A DNA stretch of 26,306 nt from a virus, in the IMG/VR virus record IMGVR_UViG_3300035703_002194, positions 1 through 26,306 of that record. The stretch is one strand, 5' to 3'. The notes beneath the pieces were generated by a model. That model ran no database searches and was not told the origin of the DNA. It saw only the letters and a list, made by a program, of their open reading frames with translations. A program made the translations under genes and the position numbers. Positions 5,549-11,892 of this stretch are shown one piece after another. Within the stretch, counting starts at the first letter, position 1. Each line of letters begins with the position of its first letter.

Positions 5549-6504
5549 AGCTTGCCCACTATGGCGACGGCCTTGTCCTTGCGCTTGTCCCCGTCAAGGA
5601 GAACGCGCCGGATTTCGGTGTCGAGGCTGTGGGACCGGGAGTAGTGGTCGCACATCTCGATTGCGGTCTGCAACAGTCCCCACTTAGTGCCGCGGATCCC
5701 GTCGGTGGTGACGGACTCGCTGTAGATGGTGCGGAATGTGTCCCGGTCAGCGTTGCGCCGGTCGAGCTGCAGAGTGCTCATGTCAGTGGACAACGGCAGC
5801 CACTTGTCGATGAACCGGTTGAGATCGGCGACGGAGACGTTGGCGGCTGCTAGGTCCTTGGCCATGAGGATCCATTCCTCGCTCGTGCGCAGGGCGGCCT
5901 GGACGGCCTCACGGGCCTCATTCACTCGATCAGCCCAAGTGGAGGTGTGGCGAATGGTCCAGGCGAATCCGTGCCTGTCCATGTTTCGGTCGGCCGCGGC
6001 CTGGGTGTTGGCACACACGACACGAACGTCAGTAGCACCAATCTTGACCCCGCCGACGTCGTGGGATGTCCAGGCGGCGACGTACCGGACGAACGGGCTG
6101 GGATCACCAGGGATCTCAATAGGGTCATCGAGGTACATGGTGCAAGCCACGATGCGGCCACCCTTGAGTGAGATCAGCGTCTCGTACTTGAGCTGCCTGC
6201 CAAGGTCGGAGCCCATGACGTACTCAATGAGGCCACCGAACTCCGTGTTAGAGATGGAAACGCGGGAGTCTTTGCTGACGGTGAGGACTTCGCCGGTGTC
6301 GTTGCGTCGCACTTGGTAGAACCCGGGGATCTGGGTCCACTCTTCACCGGCGCGATTAAAGACAGGGGCGGTTTCAATGTCCCATTTCAGGCCGGCCGCG
6401 TCGGCGGCTTCGGTCCAGGTGCCGGGCCAATGGTCGAGAACGTTACCCATTTTGTGCCAGGCGGGTGTGTGGGCGAACATGCCGTGATCAAAGGACGCGG
6501 GCAT
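5545..6504 (-). CDS. DUF932 / TIGR03299 phage-plasmid protein
   Basis: A 319-residue protein. The N-terminus (MFAHTPAWHKMGNVL), the central GYxQVRRNDTGEVLTVSKDSR-like segment and SHDVGGVKIGATDVRVVCANT (about 144-164) match the DUF932 family (phage/plasmid-like protein TIGR03299), and the roughly 320-residue length is normal for it. Family members occur widely in phages and plasmids; their biochemical activity is not known to me. It overlaps the upstream 120-residue gene by 17 bases and the downstream 51-residue gene by 4. ATG start with AAGGAG upstream. Confidence 0.8.
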   Translation of the reverse strand: MPASFDHGMFAHTPAWHKMGNVLDHWPGTWTEAADAAGLKWDIETAPVFNRAGEEWTQIPGFYQVRRNDTGEVLTVSKDSRVSISNTEFGGLIEYVMGSDLGRQLKYETLISLKGGRIVACTMYLDDPIEIPGDPSPFVRYVAAWTSHDVGGVKIGATDVRVVCANTQAAADRNMDRHGFAWTIRHTSTWADRVNEAREAVQAALRTSEEWILMAKDLAAANVSVADLNRFIDKWLPLSTDMSTLQLDRRNADRDTFRTIYSESVTTDGIRGTKWGLLQTAIEMCDHYSRSHSLDTEIRRVLLDGDKRKDKAVAIVGKL

Positions 6505-6850
6505 CGTCTTTCTCCTTATCTGTGGTGTAGGTGATGTTGTCGTTCAGGTACTGCTCGAGGTCTTCCCACGTCGGGATGTACACCTTGTACATCTCGGAGC
6601 GGGTCTTGAGGGCGGTGAAGGATCCGCGGGCGTTGGGGTACATGCCTGCGTCGTCGGGGTCGTGGTAGTTGGTGATGTACATGGCGTTGTCGGCGTGCGT
6701 GTAGGAGTCGAAGGTGACTCCACCGAGCTCGCGGATACGGGCACCAATTACTTTGGAGACCCAGACGGCCTCCACGGCTTGAGCCCACATCGTGGACTGG
6801 CCGACGCTAAATTTGCTGTGTTGAGTGAGTGCGTAGATTCCTTCGGGCAT
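6488..6850 (-). CDS. Hypothetical phage protein (120 residues)
   Basis: Starts MPEGIYALTQHSKFSVGQSTMWAQAVEAVWVS. It is soluble and mixed alpha/beta, with a Tyr-rich centre (FDSYTHADNAMYITNYHDPDD) and an acidic tail. ATG with GGAAGGGG upstream. It overlaps the DUF932 gene by 17 bases, so the two are expressed together. No motif recognised. Confidence 0.6.
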   Translation of the reverse strand: MPEGIYALTQHSKFSVGQSTMWAQAVEAVWVSKVIGARIRELGGVTFDSYTHADNAMYITNYHDPDDAGMYPNARGSFTALKTRSEMYKVYIPTWEDLEQYLNDNITYTTDKEKDDARVL

Positions 6851-6901
6851 GGCAAAGCCACCCCTTCCATGGTGTGTTGGGGTTATCGGTGTGTGGTGCT
6901 G

Positions 6902-7192
6902 CTAGGCGGGGTCAGGCGCGGGTTCCGCCCGACCGAGGGCAATGTCCTTGAGGAGATCCTCACGAGCCACACCGATGCTGTCGGCCCAGCACGACAACGC
7001 TGTCGCGCACAAGAGCGATAGCTCCACGGCGATGGTGCGCAGGTGCGTGTACTCCTGCTTAAGGGCACTATCGCTCGGGAGAGCGGTGTGATACTGCTCG
7101 CCCGGCATCGCGGCCGGCATGAGATGCGGTGAAGCGGTCATCCAGGCCGTAATCATGGCCATGGAATCACCCGTTGGTGTTCGCGTTTCCAT
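6902..7192 (-). CDS. Hypothetical phage protein (up to 96 residues)
   Basis: The longest start is ATG 7192, just after a GGGGGG run; MAMITAW at 7162 is an alternative. A helical central part (EYTHLRTIAVELSLLCATALSCWADSIGV) is followed by REDLLKDIALGRAEPAPDPA. The pattern resembles small helical phage proteins whose role is unknown. It lies in the leftward operon between the Cys-containing 95-residue gene and the 120-residue gene. Confidence 0.5.
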   Translation of the reverse strand: METRTPTGDSMAMITAWMTASPHLMPAAMPGEQYHTALPSDSALKQEYTHLRTIAVELSLLCATALSCWADSIGVAREDLLKDIALGRAEPAPDPA

Positions 7193-7215
7193 GAAGCCCC
7201 CCCCGAGGCGTTGTG

Positions 7216-7503
7216 CTAGATGGGCAAGATCAGGATGCTGCTGTCAGTGCGTGGACATTCACATTCGGTGCGGTCCACAGTGATGGCTGCAGTGATGAGT
7301 GACTGCACATCATTGGCGCTGAAGATAGGGATACTCCCGACGGCCTCGTGCAGGGGCGTTTCTTGTGGGTCCATGAGGGCCGTGGTGAGGAACGTTGAGA
7401 TGCAGCCAGCGCACAGGAACTGACGCTCTCCGGTGCACTCAGGATATTCGGGCGTGCGATCAATAAGGTCACGGATTGCGACAACCAGCTCCCGAGCGCT
7501 CAT
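7216..7503 (-). CDS. Small Cys-containing phage protein (95 residues)
   Basis: Starts MSARELVVAIRDLIDRTPEYPEC, continues with FLCAGCIS (a CxxC) and ends with ECECPRTD. The spaced Cys pairs suggest a metal site (Cys about 23, 31, 34, and 80-84). The ATG overlaps the stop of the HTH gene as ATGA, so it is the second gene of the leftward switch operon. No named family. Confidence 0.55.
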   Translation of the reverse strand: MSARELVVAIRDLIDRTPEYPECTGERQFLCAGCISTFLTTALMDPQETPLHEAVGSIPIFSANDVQSLITAAITVDRTECECPRTDSSILILPI

Positions 7504-7730
7504 GCGGGCTCCGCGCTGGCGCGGTTGCCGGCCAGGAACGCGGCAAGGTCGTCAAGGCGGACGCGAGTCTTGGTGCGCTTGGAGTCCGGTGGAGCGATAT
7601 CGACAGCGGGCAGGGCGCCGGAGTTGATGAGGCGGTAGACGTGGGGCTTGGAGCACTCAAGGCGCTCGGCGACTTCGCGGATGGAGAGGACGGTGACGCC
7701 AGTGAGGGCGGTTTCTGTGGTCGAGGTCAT
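7500..7730 (-). CDS. Excisionase/Cro-like HTH DNA-binding protein
   Basis: A 76-residue protein. VTVLSIREVAERLECSKPHVYRLINSGALPAVDI is the winged-HTH signature of the MerR/excisionase (HTH_17) group, and RVRLDDLAAFLAG ends the domain. It should act as recombination directionality factor for the adjacent integrase and/or as Cro-like regulator of the divergent repressor. The start at 7730 is chosen because the promoter at 7738-7766 places the transcript start at or next to this ATG (leaderless); ATG 7739 is in frame but would lie inside the -10 region. Confidence 0.7.
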   Translation of the reverse strand: MTSTTETALTGVTVLSIREVAERLECSKPHVYRLINSGALPAVDIAPPDSKRTKTRVRLDDLAAFLAGNRASAEPA

Positions 7731-7737
7731 AGTCAGC

Positions 7738-7766
7738 ATTGAAGGACATTCTGAGCCATTGTGCAA
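7738..7766 (-). promoter_or_regulatory. Leftward switch promoter with operator (P7)
   Basis: Minus strand: -35 TTGCAC (7766-7761), 17-bp spacer, -10 TTCAAT (7743-7738), predicted start near 7731. On the plus strand CATTCTG (7747-7753) is followed after 3 bases by CATTGTG, the 10-bp repeat also present at 4126 and 5261. The -35 hexamer equals that of P4. It is the probable early promoter controlled by the divergent repressor. Confidence 0.65.
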
Positions 7767-7796
7767 CCCCCTGTTCGGCGTGTCGCCCTCTTGAAT

Positions 7797-7898
7797 CGTA
7801 CAGACGTACGAATCTCGAATGGGACATTTCAAAAATGCCCGTGTGTTTGCTAGTTTGTAGTAGCAGTGTGTGTCAGTATGAGTCAGACAGCCAATAAT
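7797..7898 (+). promoter_or_regulatory. Repressor promoter and inverted repeats in the switch region
   Basis: A rightward promoter candidate has -35 GTGTCA (7870-7875), a 17-bp spacer and -10 AATAAT (7893-7898), about 30 bases before the repressor start. Two inverted repeats lie upstream: TCGTAC-AGAC-GTACGA (7797-7812) and GGGACATTT-CAA-AAATGCCC (about 7821-7840). They are candidate sites for the repressor or the divergent HTH protein. Confidence 0.45.
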
Positions 7899-7929
7899 GT
7901 TGAGGAATGATCACAATAAGGAGCATTCT

Positions 7930-8352
7930 GTGAACGTCAATGAGAACGTCGAAAATGGCGGGAAAGACCTAACACTTGTGAAGGTCGAAGCCATACGATT
8001 GTCAGATGCTCTGGTCCGCCGGCGCATCGAACTCGGATATCGCTCCGCACGGGCCTTGGCCGCGGCTATCGGCATGGACGCGCGAACCATCACCGCGCTA
8101 GAAGCCGCAAGACGCACCCAGGTTTCACGGAACACATTGGCGGCTTTGGAAATTGCCCTGCAGTGGGAGCCTGGCCACATCCGCAACCTTCTCGACGCTA
8201 GCTACGGTAGCCGCACTTTCGTTCACGAGCAGAGGGTGTATCTCACTTCTGTTGAAGCCAGTGAAGACGAAATCCGAGTTGCCAGGGCAGTAGCTCAAGC
8301 TGCATTTGAGTCCACGCTTGCTTCTCTGCGCGCAACAGGAACCGGCCAGTAG
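7930..8352 (+). CDS. XRE-type HTH immunity repressor
   Basis: A 140-residue protein. The GTG at 7930 is chosen because AAGGAG lies 6 bases upstream; the ATG at 7897 overlaps the -10 region. The HTH domain at about residues 22-75 (LSDALVRRRIELGYRSARALAAAIGMDARTITALEAA) fits the Cro/CI-XRE fold. The C-terminal half is helical, with no LexA-like protease motif, so induction would not be by RecA-stimulated self-cleavage. It is divergent from the excisionase-like gene and 9 bases before the integrase, a normal lysogeny module. A CATTCTG half-site between its ribosome site and start codon may allow autoregulation. Confidence 0.75.
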   Translation: MNVNENVENGGKDLTLVKVEAIRLSDALVRRRIELGYRSARALAAAIGMDARTITALEAARRTQVSRNTLAALEIALQWEPGHIRNLLDASYGSRTFVHEQRVYLTSVEASEDEIRVARAVAQAAFESTLASLRATGTGQ

Positions 8353-8361
8353 TCTGCCCGT

Positions 8362-9513
8362 GTGAGGGCAAAGGGCGAGGGGACCTACTGGCAACGCCCC
8401 AACGGCACATGGCGTTACCGGATCCTGGTCGACAAACGACGCATCGATGGAACCGGACCTACCCGTAAAGACGCAAAGGCAAACGCCCTGTCAAAACTTA
8501 GGCGACAGGGAACCCGGGCTAAACCCGGAACGGTCACTGACCTGTACGAGAAATGGGCCGCCGCTGGCCCTCAGGCCGCAGGCATTCGTCCAACGACTTT
8601 CGACCAGTACGTCAGCCTGCTGCGCGTGTGGGTACTTCCCACAGTGGGTAATACCCACGTACGGAACCTGACGAAATCTGACGTAGCAACGTGCGCAGCA
8701 ACCTGGACGGGTTCGGCAAGCAGCAAACGCTCTATTTACGCAGCGTTCGTCAAGCTGATCGACTATGCATTGTCCCTCGACATCCTCGGCACGAACATCG
8801 TTCGTGAGGTGCCGCGGCCGGTCGCTCCCACACCAACCCACCGCGATGTACCGGATGATGCGTTTGTACGGCTCATTGCCGTAAGCGAAGGCCACCGGTG
8901 GCAAATTGCCGTGTGGCTAGCGTTCGCCGCCGGGCTACGCCGTGGTGAGATTCTCGGGCTGCAATGGTCGGACATCGACGAAGACACCCTCACCATTGGT
9001 CAGCGGGGAAACATCACCCGCTCTAGCCGGGGGCTCACGCAAGGCCCCCCTAAGACTCGTGCAGGCATACGTCGCATACATGTCTCAGGCGCACTCGCCG
9101 AAGCTCTGGCTCAGCACCGTGTCGCCCAGGCGCAGATGCAGTTGTCGGCCCCGATATGGACCGACTCTGACTTCGTTCTCACAACGCACCTGGGTGGCCC
9201 CGTGGAGCCAAGAGCGCTGTCGCGTGCGTGGCGTGGCTGGGCCCGTGAAGCACGTCTGCCCGACAAGGGCATACACGTGGGTCGGCACTACGCCAGCACA
9301 CACATGCTTGCCAGCGGCGAAGCGTCCGTGGCAGACGTAGCAGCCACGATGGGACATGATCCTGCGGTTCTTCTTCATACCTACGCGGCAGCTGTCGCTT
9401 CGAGTCAGCGCCGGGCAACGGATGCTCTTGGTGAGACTTTAACTCGGCAGGCTGGGGTCACATTTGGGGTCACATCCCCAAAACAACGCAAAATGCGCAA
9501 AGGGTCACAGTGA
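8362..9513 (+). CDS. int: Tyrosine-type phage integrase
   Basis: A 383-residue protein. The N-terminal arm-binding part (GTYWQRPNGTWRYRILV) is followed by a core-binding domain (about 55-150) and the catalytic domain. Catalytic residues visible are R193 (AAGLRRGE), K231 (GPPKTR), H305 and R308 (HVGRH), H332 (MGHDP) and Y341 (HTYAA). It recombines attP (9602-9644, 88 bases downstream) with a host tRNA gene. The GTG start follows the repressor stop by 9 bases with only a weak ribosome site, so it is likely co-translated. The last codons contain two GGGGTCAC arm-type repeats. Confidence 0.95.
   Translation: MRAKGEGTYWQRPNGTWRYRILVDKRRIDGTGPTRKDAKANALSKLRRQGTRAKPGTVTDLYEKWAAAGPQAAGIRPTTFDQYVSLLRVWVLPTVGNTHVRNLTKSDVATCAATWTGSASSKRSIYAAFVKLIDYALSLDILGTNIVREVPRPVAPTPTHRDVPDDAFVRLIAVSEGHRWQIAVWLAFAAGLRRGEILGLQWSDIDEDTLTIGQRGNITRSSRGLTQGPPKTRAGIRRIHVSGALAEALAQHRVAQAQMQLSAPIWTDSDFVLTTHLGGPVEPRALSRAWRGWAREARLPDKGIHVGRHYASTHMLASGEASVADVAATMGHDPAVLLHTYAAAVASSQRRATDALGETLTRQAGVTFGVTSPKQRKMRKGSQ
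9454..9473 (+). repeat. Left arm-type integrase-binding sites
   Basis: GGGGTCAC at 9454-9461 and 9466-9473, 12 bp apart, inside the end of the integrase gene; AGGGTCAC at 9501-9508 is a third near copy. The same octamer pair with the same 12-bp spacing occurs on the other side of the att core, which is what arm-type sites look like. Binding is inferred. Confidence 0.55.
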
Positions 9514-9601
9514 TCCGCAATGAGACGAAAAGTGATAGAAACCTCAACTGAATAGCTGCAAAACGTACTTCCTGAGAATTGCTGATCCCTCATGGCTAGA
9601 T

Positions 9602-9644
9602 CTGGGGGTCAAGGGGTCGCAGGTTCAAATCCTGTCAGCCCGAC
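9602..9644 (+). other. attP: attP core matching the 3' half of tRNA-Pro(GGG)
   Basis: The 43 bases from CTGGGGG to CCCGAC have the layout of the 3' half of a tRNA: anticodon loop CTGGGGG, stem TCAAG, variable AGGTC-like bases, T arm GCAGG-TTCAAAT-CCTGT, acceptor CAGCCCG, discriminator A. The 5' half is absent, so this is not a tRNA gene but the identity block a phage uses to restore the tRNA after integration. GGG at anticodon positions gives tRNA-Pro. It lies next to the integrase. Confidence 0.8.
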
Positions 9645-9705
9645 GGGTATTTATCCACGTCAGACCGGGTAACCGGGTAATCCGGAATAACCGGATGCTT
9701 GTTCC

Positions 9706-9725
9706 GGGGTCACTCCCGGGGTCAC
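9706..9725 (+). repeat. Right arm-type integrase-binding sites
   Basis: GGGGTCAC at 9706-9713 and 9718-9725, again 12 bp apart, matching the left pair at 9454-9473. The second runs into the palindrome GTCACGTGAC (9721-9730). Between the core and this pair are CCGGGTAA direct repeats and an ATCCGG/CCGGAT hairpin (9680-9696), which could be excisionase or host-factor sites. Confidence 0.5.
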
Positions 9726-9738
9726 GTGACGCATGTGA

Positions 9739-9963
9739 CTAGAGAGTCCCCACATGGCCTTCGCGGACGTGGGCGCCCTCCTGAATGTGCCCAGCGGCCT
9801 CCCAGAGCTCCTCAGAGCCCGTAGCGGTGGCAAGGGCCACCAAGTAGACCAAGACATCAGACCTTTCGGCCTTGCGTCCTGTATCGGTCGCCACAGCCAT
9901 CGGTGTCGGCGCAGGCTTGATCTTCACGAAATTGGTCAACCAGTGATTGATGGCGTTGGCCAT
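9739..9963 (-). CDS. Small hypothetical protein (74 residues)
   Basis: Starts MANAINHWLTNFVKIKPAPT. It is soluble, with a helical central part (RSDVLVYLVALATATGSEELWEAAGHIQEG) and no recognised domain. ATG 3 bases after the stop of the 47-residue gene, so co-translated. Last gene of the long leftward operon before attP; transcription continuing past it would run antisense to the integrase. Confidence 0.5.
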   Translation of the reverse strand: MANAINHWLTNFVKIKPAPTPMAVATDTGRKAERSDVLVYLVALATATGSEELWEAAGHIQEGAHVREGHVGTL

Positions 9964-9965
9964 GG

Positions 9966-10109
9966 CTACGTGGCGTCAGAGTTGTCAAGGATCTCGTACT
10001 CGGTACTGGGGGCGCGCTCGAGGACGCGCTTAATCCAGGCCAGGGCGGCGTCACGGTCCCGGAAGCCCTGGGTGAGGTTCTGCTCAGGGAGGTGTACACG
10101 TACAGTCAT
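9966..10109 (-). CDS. Small hypothetical protein (47 residues)
   Basis: MTVRVHLPEQNLTQGFRDRD begins the protein; DAALAWIKRVLERAP follows as a helix. It looks like a small beta-alpha protein. The ATG at 10109 has an excellent ribosome site inside the recurrent AAGGAGACCA sequence 3 bases upstream. It follows the endolysin gene after a 134-base spacer holding a 13-bp hairpin. Function unknown. Confidence 0.6.
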   Translation of the reverse strand: MTVRVHLPEQNLTQGFRDRDAALAWIKRVLERAPSTEYEILDNSDAT

Positions 10110-10133
10110 TGCTGGTCTCCTTACTTGGTGGGT

Positions 10134-10184
10134 GGGGGTCCTCCTGGGAGGTGAAAGGAGAAAAGCCCTCGCAGGAGGACCCCC
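10134..10184 (-). promoter_or_regulatory. Perfect 13-bp hairpin in the leader of the 47-residue gene
   Basis: GGGGGTCCTCCTG (10134-10146) and CAGGAGGACCCCC (10172-10184) form a perfect stem with a 25-base loop. On the minus strand the loop contains CTTTTCTCC. No T tract follows the stem, so it is a leader or processing hairpin, not a clear terminator. It lies between the endolysin stop and the two small genes next to attP. Confidence 0.5.
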
Positions 10185-10243
10185 TGACTCCCTCGACCAG
10201 GACAGACGGCGGGTGGCACCTGGGAGGGAGGGTCTGTGGCGAT

Positions 10244-11176
10244 CTAGTCGCGAACCTCCCCGAACAGGGCCTTCTGGGTGCGCTTGGAGAAGTTGCCGTG
10301 CGGCGTCCAGCCGCGGTCAGCCTGGAACTTCTTGACAGCGCCCTTCGGGTACACCGGGCTGGCGTCCGGTGCTGTCGGACGGGTCTTAGTGGCGCCCAGG
10401 TCGAACAGGCGGCTCTGCAGCCTCCAGATGGCCTTGGGCTGGCCGTCGATCACGTTCTGCCGTGAGGGAACCTTGCCGTCCCACGTGGCCGTGGAGTTGG
10501 CGTACTGGGCGGCCTGCTGGCGCCAGAAGATCGGGTTGTAGGCCTCCGCGACCTTCGAGCCCGGCCACTCACGCCACGCCTTGTGCATGGTGTCGCCCTT
10601 GCGCCCCAGGTCAGGGCTCGGCCCCGTCGGGTTGACCCCATAAGAGCCGTCCGTCCAGGCCTGGTGGGTCACGATGCGTGAACCGTCCGCAGGCCAGCCG
10701 CACAGGTCGCTCAGGGCCGCCAGGGTGCGAGCCGTGTTAGCGATTTGCTCCTGGGTGATGGACCCGTACTTCTTACCGGCGTCATCGATCTCGATGCCGA
10801 ACATCCGGCAGGCGCCGGTGTAGCCCTCGGAGCAGTAGTTGTTGATGCCGATGGCCGGGAAGGGGCCGCCGGTGCCGCAGTGCCAGCAGCTCCCGGCGCT
10901 GGCAAGCCACACGTCCTGGTTGCCGCGCCCGATGAGCATGTTGGCTGCGGGCTTGTCGTAGGCGTTGAGTAGCCACCACAGGGACGGTGCCCCGCTAGAT
11001 CCGGTGGCTGACGCTGTGGCGGTGTGGTGAACAATCGCCGCCTCGAGGCCAGGGGATCCGCCGGGACCCTGCCATGGTCGGCCGATCGTGTCCCAGCCGT
11101 CAGCCAGCCGCACGGGCACGCCGTGATCGCGGAGCGCGGCCACGAGTTCCTGGGGTGAGGGGTTGCGGTTTGCCAT
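10244..11176 (-). CDS. Endolysin: N-acetylmuramoyl-L-alanine amidase
   Basis: A 310-residue protein. The N-terminal Amidase_2/PGRP-type domain (about 15-200) has zinc and catalytic residues in AAIVHHTAT (H50, H51), FGIEIDD (E129), VTHQAW (H171) and GRKGDT (D195), and should cut the bond between MurNAc and L-Ala. The C-terminal peptidoglycan-binding-like repeat (about 250-306) is recognised by VKKFQADRGWTPHGNFSKRTQKALFG. No signal peptide, so it needs a holin; holin-like genes lie directly upstream in the operon. The ATG overlaps the previous stop as TGATG. Confidence 0.9.
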   Translation of the reverse strand: MANRNPSPQELVAALRDHGVPVRLADGWDTIGRPWQGPGGSPGLEAAIVHHTATASATGSSGAPSLWWLLNAYDKPAANMLIGRGNQDVWLASAGSCWHCGTGGPFPAIGINNYCSEGYTGACRMFGIEIDDAGKKYGSITQEQIANTARTLAALSDLCGWPADGSRIVTHQAWTDGSYGVNPTGPSPDLGRKGDTMHKAWREWPGSKVAEAYNPIFWRQQAAQYANSTATWDGKVPSRQNVIDGQPKAIWRLQSRLFDLGATKTRPTAPDASPVYPKGAVKKFQADRGWTPHGNFSKRTQKALFGEVRD

Positions 11177-11421
11177 CAGTGCTCCTCATCTGCGAGGTCG
11201 TCGTAGACCTCGGTGGCGTACCAGCCGTCGGGCGTGATGCACACCGCATCGGCGGCATCGAGCAGCCCGTCGCTCTCCTGGGGAGCGTCCTGGGCATCTG
11301 CCTCTGCGGGCTTAGGCGCAGGGTCCTTTGGCGCGGGCGCAGGCTTAGACACAGGGACGGTCGGGGTGGGAACGCCGGCGTCCTCAGAGGCCTTCTTGAG
11401 TGCGTCGAAGAAGTTGCTCAT
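11176..11421 (-). CDS. Small linker-like protein between holin and endolysin
   Basis: 81 residues. A short helical N-terminus (MSNFFDALKKASEDAG) is followed by a Pro/Ala/Lys-rich disordered region (PTPTVPVSKPAPAPKDPAPKPAE, about 18-40) and an acidic end. ATGA overlap with the holin and TGATG overlap with the endolysin. Too simple for a family call; it may be a lysis accessory protein. Confidence 0.55.
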   Translation of the reverse strand: MSNFFDALKKASEDAGVPTPTVPVSKPAPAPKDPAPKPAEADAQDAPQESDGLLDAADAVCITPDGWYATEVYDDLADEEH

Positions 11422-11648
11422 GACTGCTCCGGATCCACAAGGCTTGGGGACTTCTTCTTGTTGATCTCGGCGCTGAGAATTGAAGTCGCGTAGGACAGCA
11501 ACATGCCGCCGAGGCCCAGGCCGATGGTGGTGCGCAGATCGACGTCGAGGACGTTGAACGCACCCGCGGTGCCCAGGGTGATGATGAACTGGGCGAGTGT
11601 CTTCAAGGCGCGCTCGGTCGCCTCTTTCCAGAACACGCTATTGAACAC
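11418..11648 (-). CDS. Holin, r1t-like
   Basis: A 76-residue protein. GTG at 11648 with GGAAGGAACC upstream; the longer frame overlaps the preceding gene deeply. The start (M/V)FNSVFWKEATERALKTLAQFIITLGTAG and the second segment TIGLGLGGMLLSYATSILSAEINKKKSP match the r1t-type holin of actinophages: two membrane helices, a short turn with VDLRTT and a basic tail. It would form the membrane lesion that releases the amidase. It overlaps the upstream membrane gene by 11 bases. Confidence 0.85.
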   Translation of the reverse strand: MFNSVFWKEATERALKTLAQFIITLGTAGAFNVLDVDLRTTIGLGLGGMLLSYATSILSAEINKKKSPSLVDPEQS

Positions 11649-11892
11649 TGCTGGTTCCTTCCGTTGTGGTGCTTGTGTGCGAGTCGGTTTGGTAGGTGCG
11701 GACGTCCTCGTAGGCGGCGCCGCCGATGTAGGCGGCGATGACAGTGCCGATGAGTGCAAATGAGGACAGAACGAGCGTCTGGGCGAGACTTGTGTCGTCC
11801 CAGCGAATGGCCACGTAGACGATGACGGCCATGGCGAAGAGCATGGATCCGAATATGGCTCGTCGACGCAACTTCCAGGATGGCTTAGTCAT
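11638..11892 (-). CDS. Two-helix membrane protein, possible second holin
   Basis: 84 residues: basic N-terminus (MTKPSWKLRRR), hydrophobic segments at about 12-29 and 40-60, then a Thr/Ser-rich tail (TYQTDSHTSTTTEG). The topology and the place directly before the holin fit a second holin or holin regulator, as many actinophages carry membrane-protein pairs in lysis cassettes. It overlaps the S74 fibre gene by ATGA. Confidence 0.65.
   Translation of the reverse strand: MTKPSWKLRRRAIFGSMLFAMAVIVYVAIRWDDTSLAQTLVLSSFALIGTVIAAYIGGAAYEDVRTYQTDSHTSTTTEGTSSVQ

Noticed and set aside
5726-6319. Rightward ORF of 197 residues opposite the DUF932 gene
   Set aside because: The opposite strand encodes a recognisable family protein; this frame has no start signal or motif.
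9602-9644. A complete tRNA gene
   Set aside because: Only the half from the anticodon loop to the acceptor end is present; the bases before 9602 do not form the D arm or 5' acceptor strand, so it is an att core.
9660-9857. Leftward ORF of 65 residues over the right att arm
   Set aside because: Trp/Pro/Ser-rich shadow composition, no ribosome site, and it lies over the repeats and over the better supported 74-residue gene.
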